Of a stretch of DNA of 64,000 nucleotides, positions 1 to 12,556 are shown one piece after another. The stretch is taken from positions 91,237,001 through 91,301,000 of the forward strand of contig JAIOJX010000005.1 in NCBI GenBank assembly GCA_022376925.1, written 5' to 3'. Position 1 is the stretch's first letter; every line of letters starts with the position of its first letter. The stretch comes from Tragulus kanchil. Lineage: Eukaryota > Chordata > Mammalia > Artiodactyla > Tragulidae. The notes under the pieces are model-generated. The model was not told the origin of the DNA. It did no database searches and saw only the letters and a list, made by a program, of their open reading frames with translations. The position numbers and the translations under genes are program-made.

Positions 1-173
1 AGTTTAATGAATCTACATATAGCAGAACAGAAAATGGTTAATGAGTAAAATCACAGATGTTGCAGAGAAAAGTTTTGTTGTGAAAGTACCACAAGAATTA
101 AGTATAGTATAAGTTACTTCTGAATATTAAGAGACAATATTTCCAGATGGTACGCAGATTAGAAGTTGTCATT

Positions 174-396
174 ATTATTATTTTTTTTTGGCCACCTCTA
201 TTTGTCTTTCATTTATTTATCTTAGGTTTTTTGGCCTGTGTGGGCCTTCTATTGCAGTGGCCTCTCTTGCTGCAGAGCACTGGCTCTGGGCACATGCACT
301 GCAGAGCTCCAGCTCAGTAGTTGGACACATCAGTCCAGCCGCTCCATGGCATGTGGGATCTTCCCAGGCCAGGATCGAACGGGCACCCTTGCACTG
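174..396 (-). mobile_element. tRNA-Glu SINE (CHR type), cut off by join D1
   Basis: This is the first copy of the SINE at 1280-1545. It reads from the T-rich tail towards the tRNA-like head and stops abruptly at 396, before the head is complete, because the duplicated contig ends there. The break is a join artefact and not a natural 5' truncation. The left target-site copy lies at 161-173. Confidence 0.7.
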
Positions 397-1266
397 GAAA
401 GAATTTGGTTTCTAAAAGGCCTTTTAAATTTACAGTTGTTCTCTGAGTTTTCTTATTTTGATTAACTTGAAGGTGTGAACTGGCAGAGATGGAAAGAATT
501 TGGTTAGATAATAATTTTTTCAGTCTTCTCTGGCTTGGGAGTCTACTGTGTATAAATAAGTCTCAGGATCTCCAGCGGGCTGGCAAAGATGGTTAGCCAT
601 CTACAAAAGATGCATATTCTGTCTTTGTGATGTGGACCAGTGGTTGGAACCTGTGGACCAGCCGGACACTACATTTCCCAGCCTGTCCTCCCCCTCCTCC
701 TTCCCCTACCCCTGAATTTACCTGTAACCATGTAGCTAGTTTCTCCTAATGGAATATGAGTGGAAATGTTAGCCCTTGTAGGTGCACATGGTGATGAAGC
801 CTTGTCTGTTCTCCTCTTCTCCTCTACCACTTGTAAATAAAGGACTTAGAGACTCTAAAGAAAAGTGTAGCCACAAGATTAAAGGAACCTGATTCCTGAA
901 GTGCTGCTTGTCCAGTTCTAGCATTTACACGAATTAAATGAGAGAGAACAAATTTCCCATTATGTGATGCCTCTCACATTTTGCCGTTTGCTTTCTTCAG
1001 TGTAGAACATTATTTTAATGACCTTAGCCATCTAAGTTTGTTCCTGGAAGTAGAAAGTGCTCAATGCTTTTGAATAAATGAATGAATGAACTTTCTTTTA
1101 GAAGTTAGTTTAATGAATCTACATATAGCAGAACAGAAAATGGTTAATGAGTAAAATCACAGATGTTGCAGAGAAAAGTTTTGTTGTGAAAGTACCACAA
1201 GAATTAAGTATAGTATAAGTTACTTCTGAATATTAAGAGACAATATTTCCAGATGGTACGCAGATT
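397..1266. other. Unclassified sequence
   Basis: No gene or repeat that I recognise. AT-rich, with a short (AATG)n-like run near 1076-1090. Part of it is the second copy of D1, whose first copy lies outside the window. Confidence 0.5.
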
Positions 1267-1279
1267 AGAAGTTGTCATT

Positions 1280-1545
1280 ATTATTATTTTTTTTTGGCCA
1301 CCTCTATTTGTCTTTCATTTATTTATCTTAGGTTTTTTGGCCTGTGTGGGCCTTCTATTGCAGTGGCCTCTCTTGCTGCAGAGCACTGGCTCTGGGCACA
1401 TGCACTGCAGAGCTCCAGCTCAGTAGTTGGACACATCAGTCCAGCCGCTCCATGGCATGTGGGATCTTCCCAGGCCAGGGATCGAACGGGCACCCCTTGC
1501 ACTGCAGGGCGGTGTCCTTAACCACTGGACCACCAGGGAAGCCCC
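1280..1545 (-). mobile_element. Full-length tRNA-Glu SINE (CHR type) with target-site duplication
   Basis: On the minus strand it starts with a tRNA-like head (GGGGCTTCCCTGGTGGTCC), carries the internal pol III B-box GTTCGATCCC, and ends in an A-rich tail. It is flanked by direct repeats AGAAGTTGTCATT at 1267-1279 and 1546-1558, which shows a clean retrotransposition event. The head and B-box are those of cetartiodactyl CHR/SINE2-type elements. The exact subfamily was not determined. Confidence 0.85.
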
Positions 1546-1558
1546 AGAAGTTGTCATT

Positions 1559-2500
1559 TATCTGACAGTAAGCATAGAACTCAAGTTTCTTTCATCCCAC
1601 AGAGAAGAAAGCATGCAAATCAACTGCAGTAGTCATTTTACAATAATGGAAAAGAATTGCATTTTTAGCATGTAGTTATAGTATCTTTTTAGCATGTGTG
1701 TATTTATAGGAGGAAAATACATTCTAATGAGGTAAGGCAACTTGTGTTGTAGAGAGAGATTCACTTCCACTGCAAAAGAAAGGTTGAGAATTCTCTGCTA
1801 TTGGTTCCATTGGTGAAAAAGAGGAAAGATCAGTGGTATACCCATCGGGCAGGCCCCTTCACGGGACGGCCACCTTCTCACAGATAGCTTGTGCTACTAT
1901 AGGCTGCTGGCACCTTTGCATACATTCTTCTGCTTGCCCAAAGAATTGGATGGTAAAGAGCATTCTAGTCTCACCTGTGAGATCTTGTGTATTTTCACCC
2001 AGTCTTGCAGGCTCTGTTAAAACATCACTTCTTCTGTGAAGCCTTTTCTGGTCTCTCTTTGTCTCTTTGTCTTCTGTGTGCCCATAGCACGATTTCATCA
2101 TACAGTTAGGGATCTGGCTGTATCAGTGTGATTTTCTATTGAAAATTGGTTTGCCCCACCAGACTCAGGTCTGAGAAGTTACATGCTGAATTCTATTGAT
2201 TGTTACAGACTGAGACGTGCCTCAGTATTAAATTCACAGGACTTAAATCATAGTTCCAAGTGAACTGATGAATTAATAATTAGGAGTTTGGAGGACATAT
2301 CTGAGAATGTCTCAGTTTAACTTAACATACAGTAGAATCTGTTTCTTTAAGGTAAAAGCAAATTATTTTGAAAAGTTTTGATAAAGACTTGAGACTATTG
2401 GTTTGTTTCTGTAAAACCACAGTGTTTTTACAGACTGGAAGGCTTTCCTTTATTGTAATTCCTATTTCCTATTGTTCTTAACATGTTAATATTTATTTTA
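1559..2500. other. Unclassified sequence
   Basis: No gene or repeat that I can support. Only short frames without family resemblance. Confidence 0.45.
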
Positions 2501-2642
2501 AAAAAATTTTTAGTTTTTGCTTTTATAGAATAATGAAGAAGAGAGTGGTACAGTGGGTTCCCTTTTGCCCTCAATGTCCCCTGTTTTCAACATCTTGCAT
2601 AACTGTCATACCTTTGTTACAACTAATGATCCAATATTGTTA

Positions 2643-2844
2643 TTTAGTTACTAAGTTATGTGCGATTCTTTGTGACTCTATGGTCTGTAGCCCACGAGGC
2701 TCCTCTTTCCATGAAATTCTCCAGGCTAGAATACTGGAGGGGTGGAAAGCAATTCCCTTCTCTAGGGAATCTTCCCGATCCATGGATTGAATCCTCCTTC
2801 ATCAGCAGATGGATTCTTTACCTCTGAGTCACCAGGGAAACCCA
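2643..2844 (-). mobile_element. Bov-tA SINE
   Basis: Reads on the plus strand as the reverse of a Bov-tA. The Bov-A body has the hallmark TGACTCTATGGTCTGTAGCC, and the tRNA-Glu head lies at the right end (GAGTCACCAGGGAAACCC). Specific to ruminants. The last 22 bases reappear at 3918-3939 because D2 starts inside this element. Confidence 0.85.
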
Positions 2845-3300
2845 GTGAACCAGTAACTGATATGTCGTTATTAAGAAAGATCATAGTTTACTCATATTTC
2901 ATTAGTTTTTAACCTGACTTTCTTTTCTGTTCCAGAATCCCATCTAGGACACATTTTCCATGTAGTTGTCATGTTTCTTTAGGCTTCTCATAGCTGTGAC
3001 AGTTTTTCTGATTTTCCTTGTGTTTTTTTTTTTTTTTTTAATTGCTTTGACAGTTCTGAGAAATCATGATCAAATGTTTTGTAGGAGGCCCCTCGATTGT
3101 AATTTGTCTGATGTTTGTCTCATAAATAGACTTGTATAATGGGTTCAGGAAGAAAGACCAGAGAGATAAAGTGCCAACCCATTGAGTGCTTTCCTTCTTC
3201 TAGCCCTATGTAGTTTGGATATATCTGTGTCTTTTTGTGACTTGATAGCTCATTTCCTTTTTCCCTTCTGACAACAAATGTTCATTACATTTAATGTGTT

Positions 3301-3509
3301 ATCCCCAGTGGCTCAGATGGTATAGAATCTGCCTGCAGTGTGAGAGACCTGGGTTCGATCCCTGGGCTGGGAAGGTTCCCTGGAGAAAGGATAGGCTACC
3401 CACTCCAGTATTCTTGCCTGGAGAATTCCATAGACATAGCAGCCTGGCAGGATACAGTCCATGGGGTCGCAAAGAGTCAGACCTGACTGAGCGACTTTCA
3501 CTTACTCAC
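3301..3509 (+). mobile_element. Bov-tA SINE
   Basis: tRNA-Glu head with pol III B-box GGTTCGATCCC, then the Bov-A body (CCACTCCAGTATTCTTGCC and CCATGGGGTCGCAAAGAGTC), ending at GAGCGACTTTCACTTACTC. Diagnostic of ruminants. Confidence 0.9.
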
Positions 3510-3559
3510 TTAGGTCATCCATATTGTGGTATACTATCCATAACATTAAGTATATAGTT

Positions 3560-6100
3560 TCCATCATTTAAAAATATATAGTTTAGTGGCATTAAACATA
3601 TTCATAGTATTGCATAATCTCTACTGCTCTCTGTTTTACCATCTGCAACCTAAATTCTGTACCTATTAGACAATGACTCCCCATTCTCCTTTCCTTCAGC
3701 CCCTGGCCACCAGAGCAATCCCTCTCCTTCTCATTTGAAGGTTAATTTTGTTGGACATAAAATTGTAGATTGTCTCACTTCTTTTCCCTTTCCCTAAATA
3801 CTTAAAATATTTCACTTCACTGTCTTATTGCTAGCAAAGTTTTTATTCTGCCTTGACTTCTTCTAAGATGTTCACTTTGTTTCTTTTTTAAAATTGTTTT
3901 TCTGGAGTTTGAATTATTCTGAGTCACCAGGGAAACCCAGTGAACCAGTAACTGATATGTCGTTATTAAGAAAGATCATAGTTTACTCATATTTCATTAG
4001 TTTTTAACCTGACTTTCTTTTCTGTTCCAGAATCCCATCTAGGACACATTTTCCATGTAGTTGTCATGTTTCTTTAGGCTTCTCATAGCTGTGACAGTTT
4101 TTCTGATTTTCCTTGTGTTTTTTTTTTTTTTTTTAATTGCTTTGACAGTTCTGAGAAATCATGATCAAATGTTTTGTAGGAGGCCCCTCGATTGTAATTT
4201 GTCTGATGTTTGTCTCATAAATAGACTTGTATAATGGGTTCAGGAAGAAAGACCAGAGAGATAAAGTGCCAACCCATTGAGTGCTTTCCTTCTTCTAGCC
4301 CTATGTAGTTTGGATATATCTGTGTCTTTTGTGACTTGATAGCTCATTTCCTTTTTCCTTCTGACAACAAATGTTCATTACATTTAATGTGTTATCCCCA
4401 GTGGCTCAGATGGTATAGAATCTGCCTGCAGTGTGAGAGACCTGGGTTCGATCCCTGGGCTGGGAAGGTTCCCTGGAAAAAGGATAGGCTACCCACTCCA
4501 GTATTCTTGCCTGGAGAATTCCATAGACATAGCAGCCTGGCAGGATACAGTCCATGGGGTCGCAAAGAGTCAGACCTGACTGAGCGACTTTCACTTACTC
4601 ACTTAGGTCATCCATATTGTGGTATACTATCCATAACATTAAGTATATAGTTTCCATCATTTAAAAATATATAGTTTAGTGGCATTAAACATATTCATAG
4701 TATTGCATAATCTCTACTGCTCTCTGTTTTACCATCTGCAACCTAAATTCTGTACCTATTAGACAATGACTCCCCATTCTCCTTTCCTTCAGCCCCTGGC
4801 CACCAGAGCAATCCCTCTCCTTCTCATTTGAAGGTTAATTTTGTTGGACATAAAATTGTAGATTGTCTCACTTCTTTTCCCTTTCCCTAAATACTTAAAA
4901 TATTTCACTTCACTGTCTTATTGCTAGCAAAGTTTTTATTCTGCCTTGACTTCTTCTAAGATGTTCACTTTGTTTCTTTTTTAAAATTGTTTTTCTGGAG
5001 TTTGAATATGACATTCGTAATTGTAGGGTTTTGAGTATCTTTTCTGTTGATGTTCTCTGATTTCTGGCTCTATAATTTGGTATCTTTGGTTAAATTTTGA
5101 ATTTTCTTGACCATAGTTACTTCATATAATTTTTTCCGCTCTGTTGTTGCTTCTTTTCCTGATATTCCAGTTGTGCTATGTTACACCTTTTGGGGTTGCC
5201 CCACAGTTCTTGGCTTTCTGTTCTTTTTTTTTTTTTCCTGCATTTCATTTTGGAAGAAGAGCCCATCAAAGGCATTCTTCATTTCTGTTACCTTTTTTTT
5301 TTTTGTCTAAGATTTATTTTGATTCTTTCTTACAGTTTTCATCACTCTCCTGCCCTTGTATACTGTATACTTTTTCCATTGAGCCCTCAACATGTTAATC
5401 AAATTTATTTTAAATTCCTACTCTGATAACTCCAAAGTCTGTGTCATACCTGAGTCTGGTTCTGATGCCTTCCCTCTTCAGACTGATGTTTAGCATTCTT
5501 TGGGATTTTTCTTTTGTTGTTGTTAAAAGCCAGATATAATTTATAGTAAGAAATAAGATACATAGATCTTTAGGGTGAGACTTTATGTTAATCTGGCTAC
5601 AGTTAGTCTTTACTTAATGTTTGTTTATAAGTGTAGATGACATGGACCTCAGCTTTCCCTTGTGTTCTTGCATTTGTCCTCATTATTGCCTTTGGGTTTC
5701 CCTGAGAACTTCTTCCTAAAGAACCTTTGAATCTTGCAGTTCTTTGAGTTGTAATCTGAAGCTCTGTTGATGTGGTTAGCAATGGGTGAGGAGCAGTGTT
5801 ATGTACTCTTACGATTTAATCTCATTCAGTGGGACTGTGCTACTGGGATGTGAGTTTCATAAGAGTTTAACTTTTTTCCACTCTCTCTGCCCTCTTTTGG
5901 TGAGACAAGAGTCTAGCAAGGACTGGGGCTGAGTAATGGCTCTTCTGCTTGTGTAAGATGAGGTGATGTTAGAGTCTTTCTCAGTAGAGAATAGCCCTTT
6001 GTTATGGAGAATACAATGCACGTATTTTAAAATGAGTATTTTCCCCTTACACTTGCCAAATATATGAGTTGATTTTTCTTGGCTTGCCATTGTGAGAACC
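3560..6100 (-). mobile_element. Old L1M/HAL1-like LINE remnants
   Basis: The plus strand reads like the reverse of ancient L1 3' sequence around 3595-3700 (a TGTACCTATTAGACAATGAC-type segment) and of HAL1/L1M-like ORF sequence around 5385-5600 (TTAAATTCCTACTCTGATAA followed by a TGAGTCTGGTTCTGATGCC segment). It is heavily decayed with no usable frame. Family and limits are estimates from memory of mammalian repeats. D2 and D3 both cut the region. Confidence 0.4.
4394..4602 (+). mobile_element. Bov-tA SINE, duplicate of 3301-3509
   Basis: Second copy of the preceding Bov-tA inside D2, offset 1093, with identical flanks. It is one insertion seen twice, not two. Confidence 0.85.
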
Positions 6101-7384
6101 TAATGAAGTTCCTGGAGGTAAAATATGAACATGTGAAGGTTTTCCTAAAACTGCAGTCCCTAGGAACTTCTCATTTTCCATGCTGGTCTACACTTAGCCT
6201 CCAGCAATTTATCAAAATGACTATTGCAGCATTTCTCCCAATTTATGGCTCCAGTGGCTTTCGCTCTGGATAAACTGATGTCCACTGTTTTGGAAGATTT
6301 ATTTGTTAGCTTTGGCTTTCTGTTCTTTTTTTCCTGCATTTCATTTTGGAAGAAGAGCCCATCAAAGGCATTCTTCATTTCTGTTACCTTTTTTTTTTTT
6401 GTCTAAGATTTATTTTGATTCTTTCTTACAGTTTTCATCACTCTCCTGCCCTTGTATACTGTATACTTTTTCCATTGAGCCCTCAACATGTTAATCAAAT
6501 TTATTTTAAATTCCTACTCTGATAACTCCAAAGTCTGTGTCATACCTGAGTCTGGTTCTGATGCCTTCCCTCTTCAGACTGATGTTTAGCATTCTTTGGG
6601 ATTTTTCTTTTGTTGTTGTTAAAAGCCAGATATAATTTATAGTAAGAAATAAGATACATAGATCTTTAGGGTGAGACTTTATGTTAATCTGGCTACAGTT
6701 AGTCTTTACTTAATGTTTGTTTATAAGTGTAGATGACATGGACCTCAGCTTTCCCTTGTGTTCTTGCATTTGTCCTCATTATTGCCTTTGGGTTTCCCTG
6801 AGAACTTCTTCCTAAAGAACCTTTGAATCTTGCAGTTCTTTGAGTTGTAATCTGAAGCTCTGTTGATGTGGTTAGCAATGGGTGAGGAGCAGTGTTATGT
6901 ACTCTTACGATTTAATCTCATTCAGTGGGACTGTGCTACTGGGATGTGAGTTTCATAAGAGTTTAACTTTTTTCCACTCTCTCTGCCCTCTTTTGGTGAG
7001 ACAAGAGTCTAGCAAGGACTGGGGCTGAGTAATGGCTCTTCTGCTTGTGTAAGATGAGGTGATGTTAGAGTCTTTCTCAGTAGAGAATAGCCCTTTGTTA
7101 TGGAGAATACAATGCACGTATTTTAAAATGAGTATTTTCCCCTTACACTTGCCAAATATATGAGTTGATTTTTCTTGGCTTGCCATTGTGAGAACCTAAT
7201 GAAGTTCCTGGAGGTAAAATATGAACATGTGAAGGTTTTCCTAAAACTGCAGTCCCTAGGAACTTCTCATTTTCCATGCTGGTCTACACTTAGCCTCCAG
7301 CAATTTATCAAAATGACTATTGCAGCATTTCTCCCAATTTATGGCTCCAGTGGCTTTCGCTCTGGATAAACTGATGTCCACTGT
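5210..7384. repeat. Duplication pair D3
   Basis: Copy A 5210-6288, copy B 6312-7384; offset 1102 falling to 1096, explained by a shorter T-run in copy B. 23 unmatched bases (6289-6311) lie between the copies. The short frames at 5857-6090 and 6079-6273 recur unchanged at 6953-7186 and 7175-7369. Confidence 0.9.
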
Positions 7385-8255
7385 ATTTCTTTGTATTTTT
7401 CTGTCTCTCTAGGTTTCAGAGTGGCTGTCTGCTCTGTGACTTCAGCTCTGATGGTCCAAAAAAATTCATTGATTTTAAGTTTTTTCAACTTTTTCTTACT
7501 TGAAGGATGGAAGTGACAACTTCTAAGCTCTTTATGTGTCAGAGCTAAAGCCTGAAGTCTTTTAGATTCCAAAAACTTCTTCAAGCAAGAGTCTTTCAAA
7601 AATGATGCTCTATGAATCTAAGGTATAATTTTTGTTAAAATTTTTGAATTTTATGGGTTCTCATCTTGGAAAAGGAAGAAAGGTATTTCTGTTTGAATGA
7701 TGAAAGAGGAAGTCTTTTTTCTGCTGTCTGCCTGGGCTTGATAAAGATGTGCCCTCAGTATAGATCACATTTGGGTCTTCTGAATCCAAAGTGAATTAAT
7801 TGAAAAGATGTGATATTTTATCTTAATTAGATGATAAGTGTCATTGCATGGATCATTTATCCCCCTCTCAAAGCTTGTGGAGAGGATCCATTAAAAATCT
7901 TCCACCTTTGGCAAAATGTAGAGCAAATAAAATGTCATTTTCTCTGGCCCTTTCCCAATCTGCAAAGATTAAAATAAGAGAAGTGTAAATGGAAAGTAAT
8001 GGTCTATCCAAACTGTTAGAAAGTACTCTCAAGTCTACTGGCTGGAAACTTACAAGTGTGCACACACAGAGAACTTTAACAGAAAGCAGGATCACCTGAA
8101 TTTATTTTAAATGTGTCTATAGCCATATCAGTGAGAAATAAAACATGTCAGCCTGATAAGATGAGTAGACATTCAGTGAGGTTTTAGGACAACCTTGAAA
8201 TTCCACCCCTAGAAAGACCTGTAGGGGAACATAGTACCAATTTCTTCTGTCAGAT
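6101..8255. other. Unclassified sequence
   Basis: No gene, RNA or recognisable repeat apart from the tail of D3. A T-run lies at about 8257-8271, just before the L1 target site. Confidence 0.45.
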
Positions 8256-8297
8256 TTTTTTTTTTTTTTTTAATAAGAAGCAGCCAGAGGGCAGCAC

Positions 8298-8309
8298 AAC
8301 AGTTTGGTT
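8298..8309. repeat. L1 target-site duplication, left copy
   Basis: AACAGTTTGGTT lies immediately left of the L1 3' end. It matches AACTGTTTGGTT at 18817-18828 in 11 of 12 bases. Confidence 0.8.
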
Positions 8310-8644
8310 ATTTATTTTTTTTAATTCTTTATTTTAAAAAGTTTTACAGAGTTTTGTTGTTCACAGACATGTATGTTCCCAGATCAGTCATATGCATATC
8401 CCTGGTCCCCACACCCCCAGTTCTCCCCACCCCACCCCTCCGGACTGTCGCCCCATGCCATTGTGAGCACTCCTATTCCCTTAGCACAATGACAATAGCT
8501 ATCTTTTCCACACATAACAGTATAGGTTTCCATGTTATTCCCTCCATGCCTCCCCCTCCCTATTTCTTCTCCACAATGTCCCTATGTCTATGCTCTGTCT
8601 GTTTTTTCCATGAGTTCACTGCGTGTGTTATAAAGACCATCTTA

Positions 8645-9216
8645 CTAGATTCCATATATGTGTGTCAGTATACTGTATTTGTCTTTCTCTTTTTGACATA
8701 CTTCACTTTTTATGATAGGTTCTAGAGCCAGCCACTTCATTAGGACTGAGTCTTCTGCATTTCTTTTTACAGCTGAGTAGTATTCCATTGTATATATGTA
8801 CCAGGGTTTTTTTTTTTTTTTATCCATTCATTCGTTGATGGACATCTAGGTTGCTTCCATGTTCTGGATATTGTATAGAGAGCTGCAATGAACATTGGGG
8901 TATAGGTGCTTCTTTCAGTTTTGATTCCATCAGGGTATAAGCCTAAGCGTGGGATTGCTGGGTCATAGGGTGCTTCTAGTTTTAGTTTTTTAAGGAATCT
9001 CCATACAGTTTTCCATAGAGGCTGTATCAATTGACATTCCCACCAGCAATGCAAGAGGGTTCCCTTTTCTCCGCACCCTCTCCAGCATTTATTGTCTGTC
9101 GATTTGTGGATGATGGCCATTCTGACAGGTGTGAGGTGATATCTCATTGTAGTTTTAATTTGCATTTCTCTAATAATAAACAAAGTTGAGCATCGTTTCA
9201 TGTGCTTTTGGGCCAT
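8645..9216 (-). pseudogene. L1 ORF2 C-terminal domain
   Basis: Two overlapping frames hold the C-terminus. In the frame at 8767-9216, residues 44-61 show the L1 cysteine motif C-x3-C-x7-H-x4-C ([18 protein letters not shown]), needed in known L1s for ribonucleoprotein function. The final block continues in another frame at 8645-8827. The change of frame within an A-rich codon run suggests one more small indel. Confidence 0.8.
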
Positions 9217-9423
9217 CTGTATGTCCTCTTTAGAGAGGCGTCTCTTAAGATCTTTTTCCCATTTTTTGATTGGGTTGTTCGTTTTTCCGGTGCTGAGTTG
9301 TCTGAGTTGCTTGTAGATTTTGGAGATTATTTCTTTGTCTGTTGTTTCATTTGCTATGATTTTCTCCCACTCTGTGGGGTGTCTGTTGAGCTTTTTTGTA
9401 ATTTCTTTTGCTGTACAAAAGCT

Positions 9424-12400
9424 TTAAAGTTTCATGAGGTCCCACATGTCCATTTTTCTTTTCAGTTCCACTATTCTAGTAGGTGGGTCAGAGAAGATCT
9501 TGTTTTGATTGATGTCCTTGAGGGTTTTGCCTATATTCTCCTCTAAGAGTTTGATGGTTTCTGGTCTTACATTTGGGTCTTTAATCCATTTTGAGTTGAT
9601 CTTTGTGTATGGTGTCAGGGAATGTTCCAGCTTCATCTTTTTGCATGTAGCTGTCCAATTTTCCGAGCACCACTTGTTGAAGAGGCTGTCTTTGTCCCAT
9701 ATTATAGTTTTGCCTCCTTTGTCAAAAATAAGGTACCCATAGGTGCGTGGGTTTATCTCTGGGTTCTCTATCTTGTTCCATTGGTCGATATTTCTGTTTT
9801 TGTGCCAGTACCATACTGTCTGGAGGACTGTTGCTTTGTAGTAGAGTCTGAAGTTGGGGAGGCTGATCCCTCCAGCTCCGTTTTTCTTTCTCAGGATTGC
9901 TTTGGCTATTCGAGGTCTTTTGTGTTTCCATATGAACTGTGTTATTCTTTGGTCTAGTTCTGTGAAGAATGTCAGTGGTAGTTGGATAGGTATTGCATTG
10001 AATCTGTAGATGATATTTGGTAGTATAGTCATTTTCACAATATTGATTCTTCCGACCCAGGAACCTGGAATGTCTCTGCATTTGTTTAAGTCTTCCTTAA
10101 TTTCTTTCACGAGTGTCTTGTAATTTCCTGTGTACAATTCTTTTGTTTCTTTGGGTAGGTTTATTCCTAGGTATTTGATTCTTTTGGTTGCAATGGTGAA
10201 GGGGATTGCCTCTTTGAGTTCGTTTTCTGATTTTTCATTGTTTGTGTATAGGAATGCCAGTGATTTCTGTGTGTTGACTTTGTATCCTGCCACTTTGCTG
10301 AATTCGTTGATTAGCTCTAGTAGCTTTGTAATAGTGTCTTTGGGATTTTCTATGTATAATATCATGTCATCTGCAAAAAGAGATAGCTTGGCTTCTTCCT
10401 TTCCAATCTGGATTCCTTTTATTTCTTTCTCTTCTCTTATGGCTGTTGCTAGGACTTCCAGGACTATGGTGAATAGTAGTGGTGAAAGTGGGCACCCCTA
10501 TCTTGTTCCTGATCTTAGAGGGAATGCTTCCAGTTTTTCACCGTTGAGGATAATGTTCGCTGTAGGTTTCTCATATATGGCTTTTATTATGTTGAGATAG
10601 GTTCCTTCTATGCCCAGTTTCTGAAGAGTTTTTATCATAAATGGTGTTGGATTTTGTCGAAGGCTTTTTCTGCATCTATTGAGATGATCATGTGGTTTTT
10701 GTCTTTCAATTTGTTGATATGGTGTATCACATGGATTGATTTGCGGATGTTGAAGAATCCTTGCATGCCTGGGATGAACTCAACTTGATCGTGATGTATG
10801 AGTTTTTTGATGTGTTGAATTCTGTTTGCTAGGATTTTGTTGAGGATTTTGGCATCTAAGTTCATCAGTGAAATTGACTTATAGTTTTCCTTTTTTGTGT
10901 TGTCTTTGCCTGGTTTGGGTATCAGGGTGATGGTGGCCTCGTAGAATGTGTTTGGAAGTTTTCCTTCCTGTGCAATTTTTTGAAAGAGTTTTAAGATGCC
11001 CCCAGGATTGCTTTGGCTATTCGAGGTCTTTTGTGTTTCCATATGAACTGTGTTATTCTTTGGTCTAGTTCTGTGAAGAATGTCAGTGGTAGTTGGATAG
11101 GTATTGCATTGAATCTGTAGATGATATTTGGTAGTATAGTCATTTTCACAATATTGATTCTTCCGACCCAGGAACCTGGAATGTCTCTGCATTTGTTTAA
11201 GTCTTCCTTAATTTCTTTCACGAGTGTCTTGTAATTTCCTGTGTACAATTCTTTTGTTTCTTTGGGTAGGTTTATTCCTAGGTATTTGATTCTTTTGGTT
11301 GCAATGGTGAAGGGGATTGCCTCTTTGAGTTCGTTTTCTGATTTTTCATTGTTTGTGTATAGGAATGCCAGTGATTTCTGTGTGTTGACTTTGTATCCTG
11401 CCACTTTGCTGAATTCGTTGATTAGCTCTAGTAGCTTTGTAATAGTGTCTTTGGGATTTTCTATGTATAATATCATGTCATCTGCAAAAAGAGATAGCTT
11501 GGCTTCTTCCTTTCCAATCTGGATTCCTTTTATTTCTTTCTCTTCTCTTATGGCTGTTGCTAGGACTTCCAGGACTATGGTGAATAGTAGTGGTGAAAGT
11601 GGGCACCCCTATCTTGTTCCTGATCTTAGAGGGAATGCTTCCAGTTTTTCACCGTTGAGGATAATGTTCGCTGTAGGTTTCTCATATATGGCTTTTATTA
11701 TGTTGAGATAGGTTCCTTCTATGCCCAGTTTCTGAAGAGTTTTTATCATAAATGGTGTTGGATTTTGTCGAAGGCTTTTTCTGCATCTATTGAGATGATC
11801 ATGTGGTTTTTGTCTTTCAATTTGTTGATATGGTGTATCACATGGATTGATTTGCGGATGTTGAAGAATCCTTGCATGCCTGGGATGAACTCAACTTGAT
11901 CGTGATGTATGAGTTTTTTGATGTGTTGAATTCTGTTTGCTAGGATTTTGTTGAGGATTTTGGCATCTAAGTTCATCAGTGAAATTGACTTATAGTTTTC
12001 CTTTTTTGTGTTGTCTTTGCCTGGTTTGGGTATCAGGGTGATGGTGGCCTCGTAGAATGTGTTTGGAAGTTTTCCTTCCTGTGCAATTTTTTGAAAGAGT
12101 TTTAGAAGGACAGGCATTAGCTCTTCTTTAAATGTTTGGTAGAATTCGGCTGTGAAGCCATCTGGCCCTGGGCTTTTAATTTTGGGTAGATTTTTGATAA
12201 CGAAGTCGATTTCTGAGCTTGTAATTGGGTTGTTCAAATTTTCTGTTTCTTCCTGGTTCAGTCTTGGGAGATTAATCTTCCCCAAGAAACTGTCCATTTC
12301 TTCCAGGTTGTCCAGTTTGTTGCCATAGAGTTGTTCATAATAGTCTTTTAGAATCCTTTGGATTTCTGCATTATCTGTTGTAATCTCTCCTTTTTCGTTT

Positions 12401-12528
12401 TTGATTTTGGTGACCTGGTTCTTCTCTCTCTTTTTCGTGATGATTCTGGCCAGTGGTTTGTCAATTTTGTTTACCTTTTCAAAGAACCAGCTTTTTGTTT
12501 TATTTATCTTTACTATTGTTTCTTTCAT
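9424..12528 (-). pseudogene. L1 ORF2 reverse transcriptase region, split by D4
   Basis: The upstream part is at 11746-12528 (260 codons, with [12 protein letters not shown] and [11 protein letters not shown]). After a one-base loss, the frame continues through the catalytic FADD motif at 10366-10377 (copy at 11477-11488), and 9424-10365 covers the thumb and downstream part (313 codons). The polymerase active-site residues are intact. The frame break and a premature stop upstream disable it. Segments 9892-10993 and 11003-12104 are the same sequence twice. Confidence 0.8.
9892..12104. repeat. Duplication pair D4 (inside L1 ORF2)
   Basis: Copy A 9892-10993, copy B 11003-12104; constant offset 1111; nine unmatched bases between. 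Both copies carry the same one-base ORF2 deletion, so that lesion belongs to the element and is not a sequencing error. Confidence 0.92.
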
Positions 12529-12556
12529 ATCTTTCTGATTTATTTCTGCTCTAGTC

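Larger units (their letters stand above)
1..1504. repeat. Duplication pair D1 (first copy partly outside window)
   Basis: Bases 1-396 reappear at 1107-1504 (offset 1106 on the left, 1108 on the right). The sequence at 397-1106 precedes the second copy, so the repeat unit of about 1.1 kb must begin before the window: first copy up to 396, second copy 397-1504. The SINE and its target site are copied with it. The last 25 bases of the first copy have lost two single bases relative to the second. Inferred to be an unmerged contig overlap. Confidence 0.85.
2823..5007. repeat. Duplication pair D2
   Basis: Copy A 2823-3914, copy B 3918-5007; offset 1095 on the left and 1093 on the right, three unmatched bases between copies. 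Differences are homopolymer length changes and a G/A substitution (3385 versus 4478). It carries a Bov-tA and old LINE sequence with it. Confidence 0.9.

Noticed and set aside
3352..3362. tRNA gene suggested by the B-box GGTTCGATCCC
   Set aside because: It belongs to the tRNA-derived head of a Bov-tA SINE. The cloverleaf is not intact, and the Bov-A body follows. The same applies to the other SINE heads in the window.
8354..8725. 123-codon plus-strand frame with proline-rich start
   Set aside because: Antisense to the L1 3' UTR and ORF2 end; a shadow frame.
10130..10600. 156-codon plus-strand frame, seen twice (also 11241-11711)
   Set aside because: Antisense of L1 reverse transcriptase, duplicated by D4.
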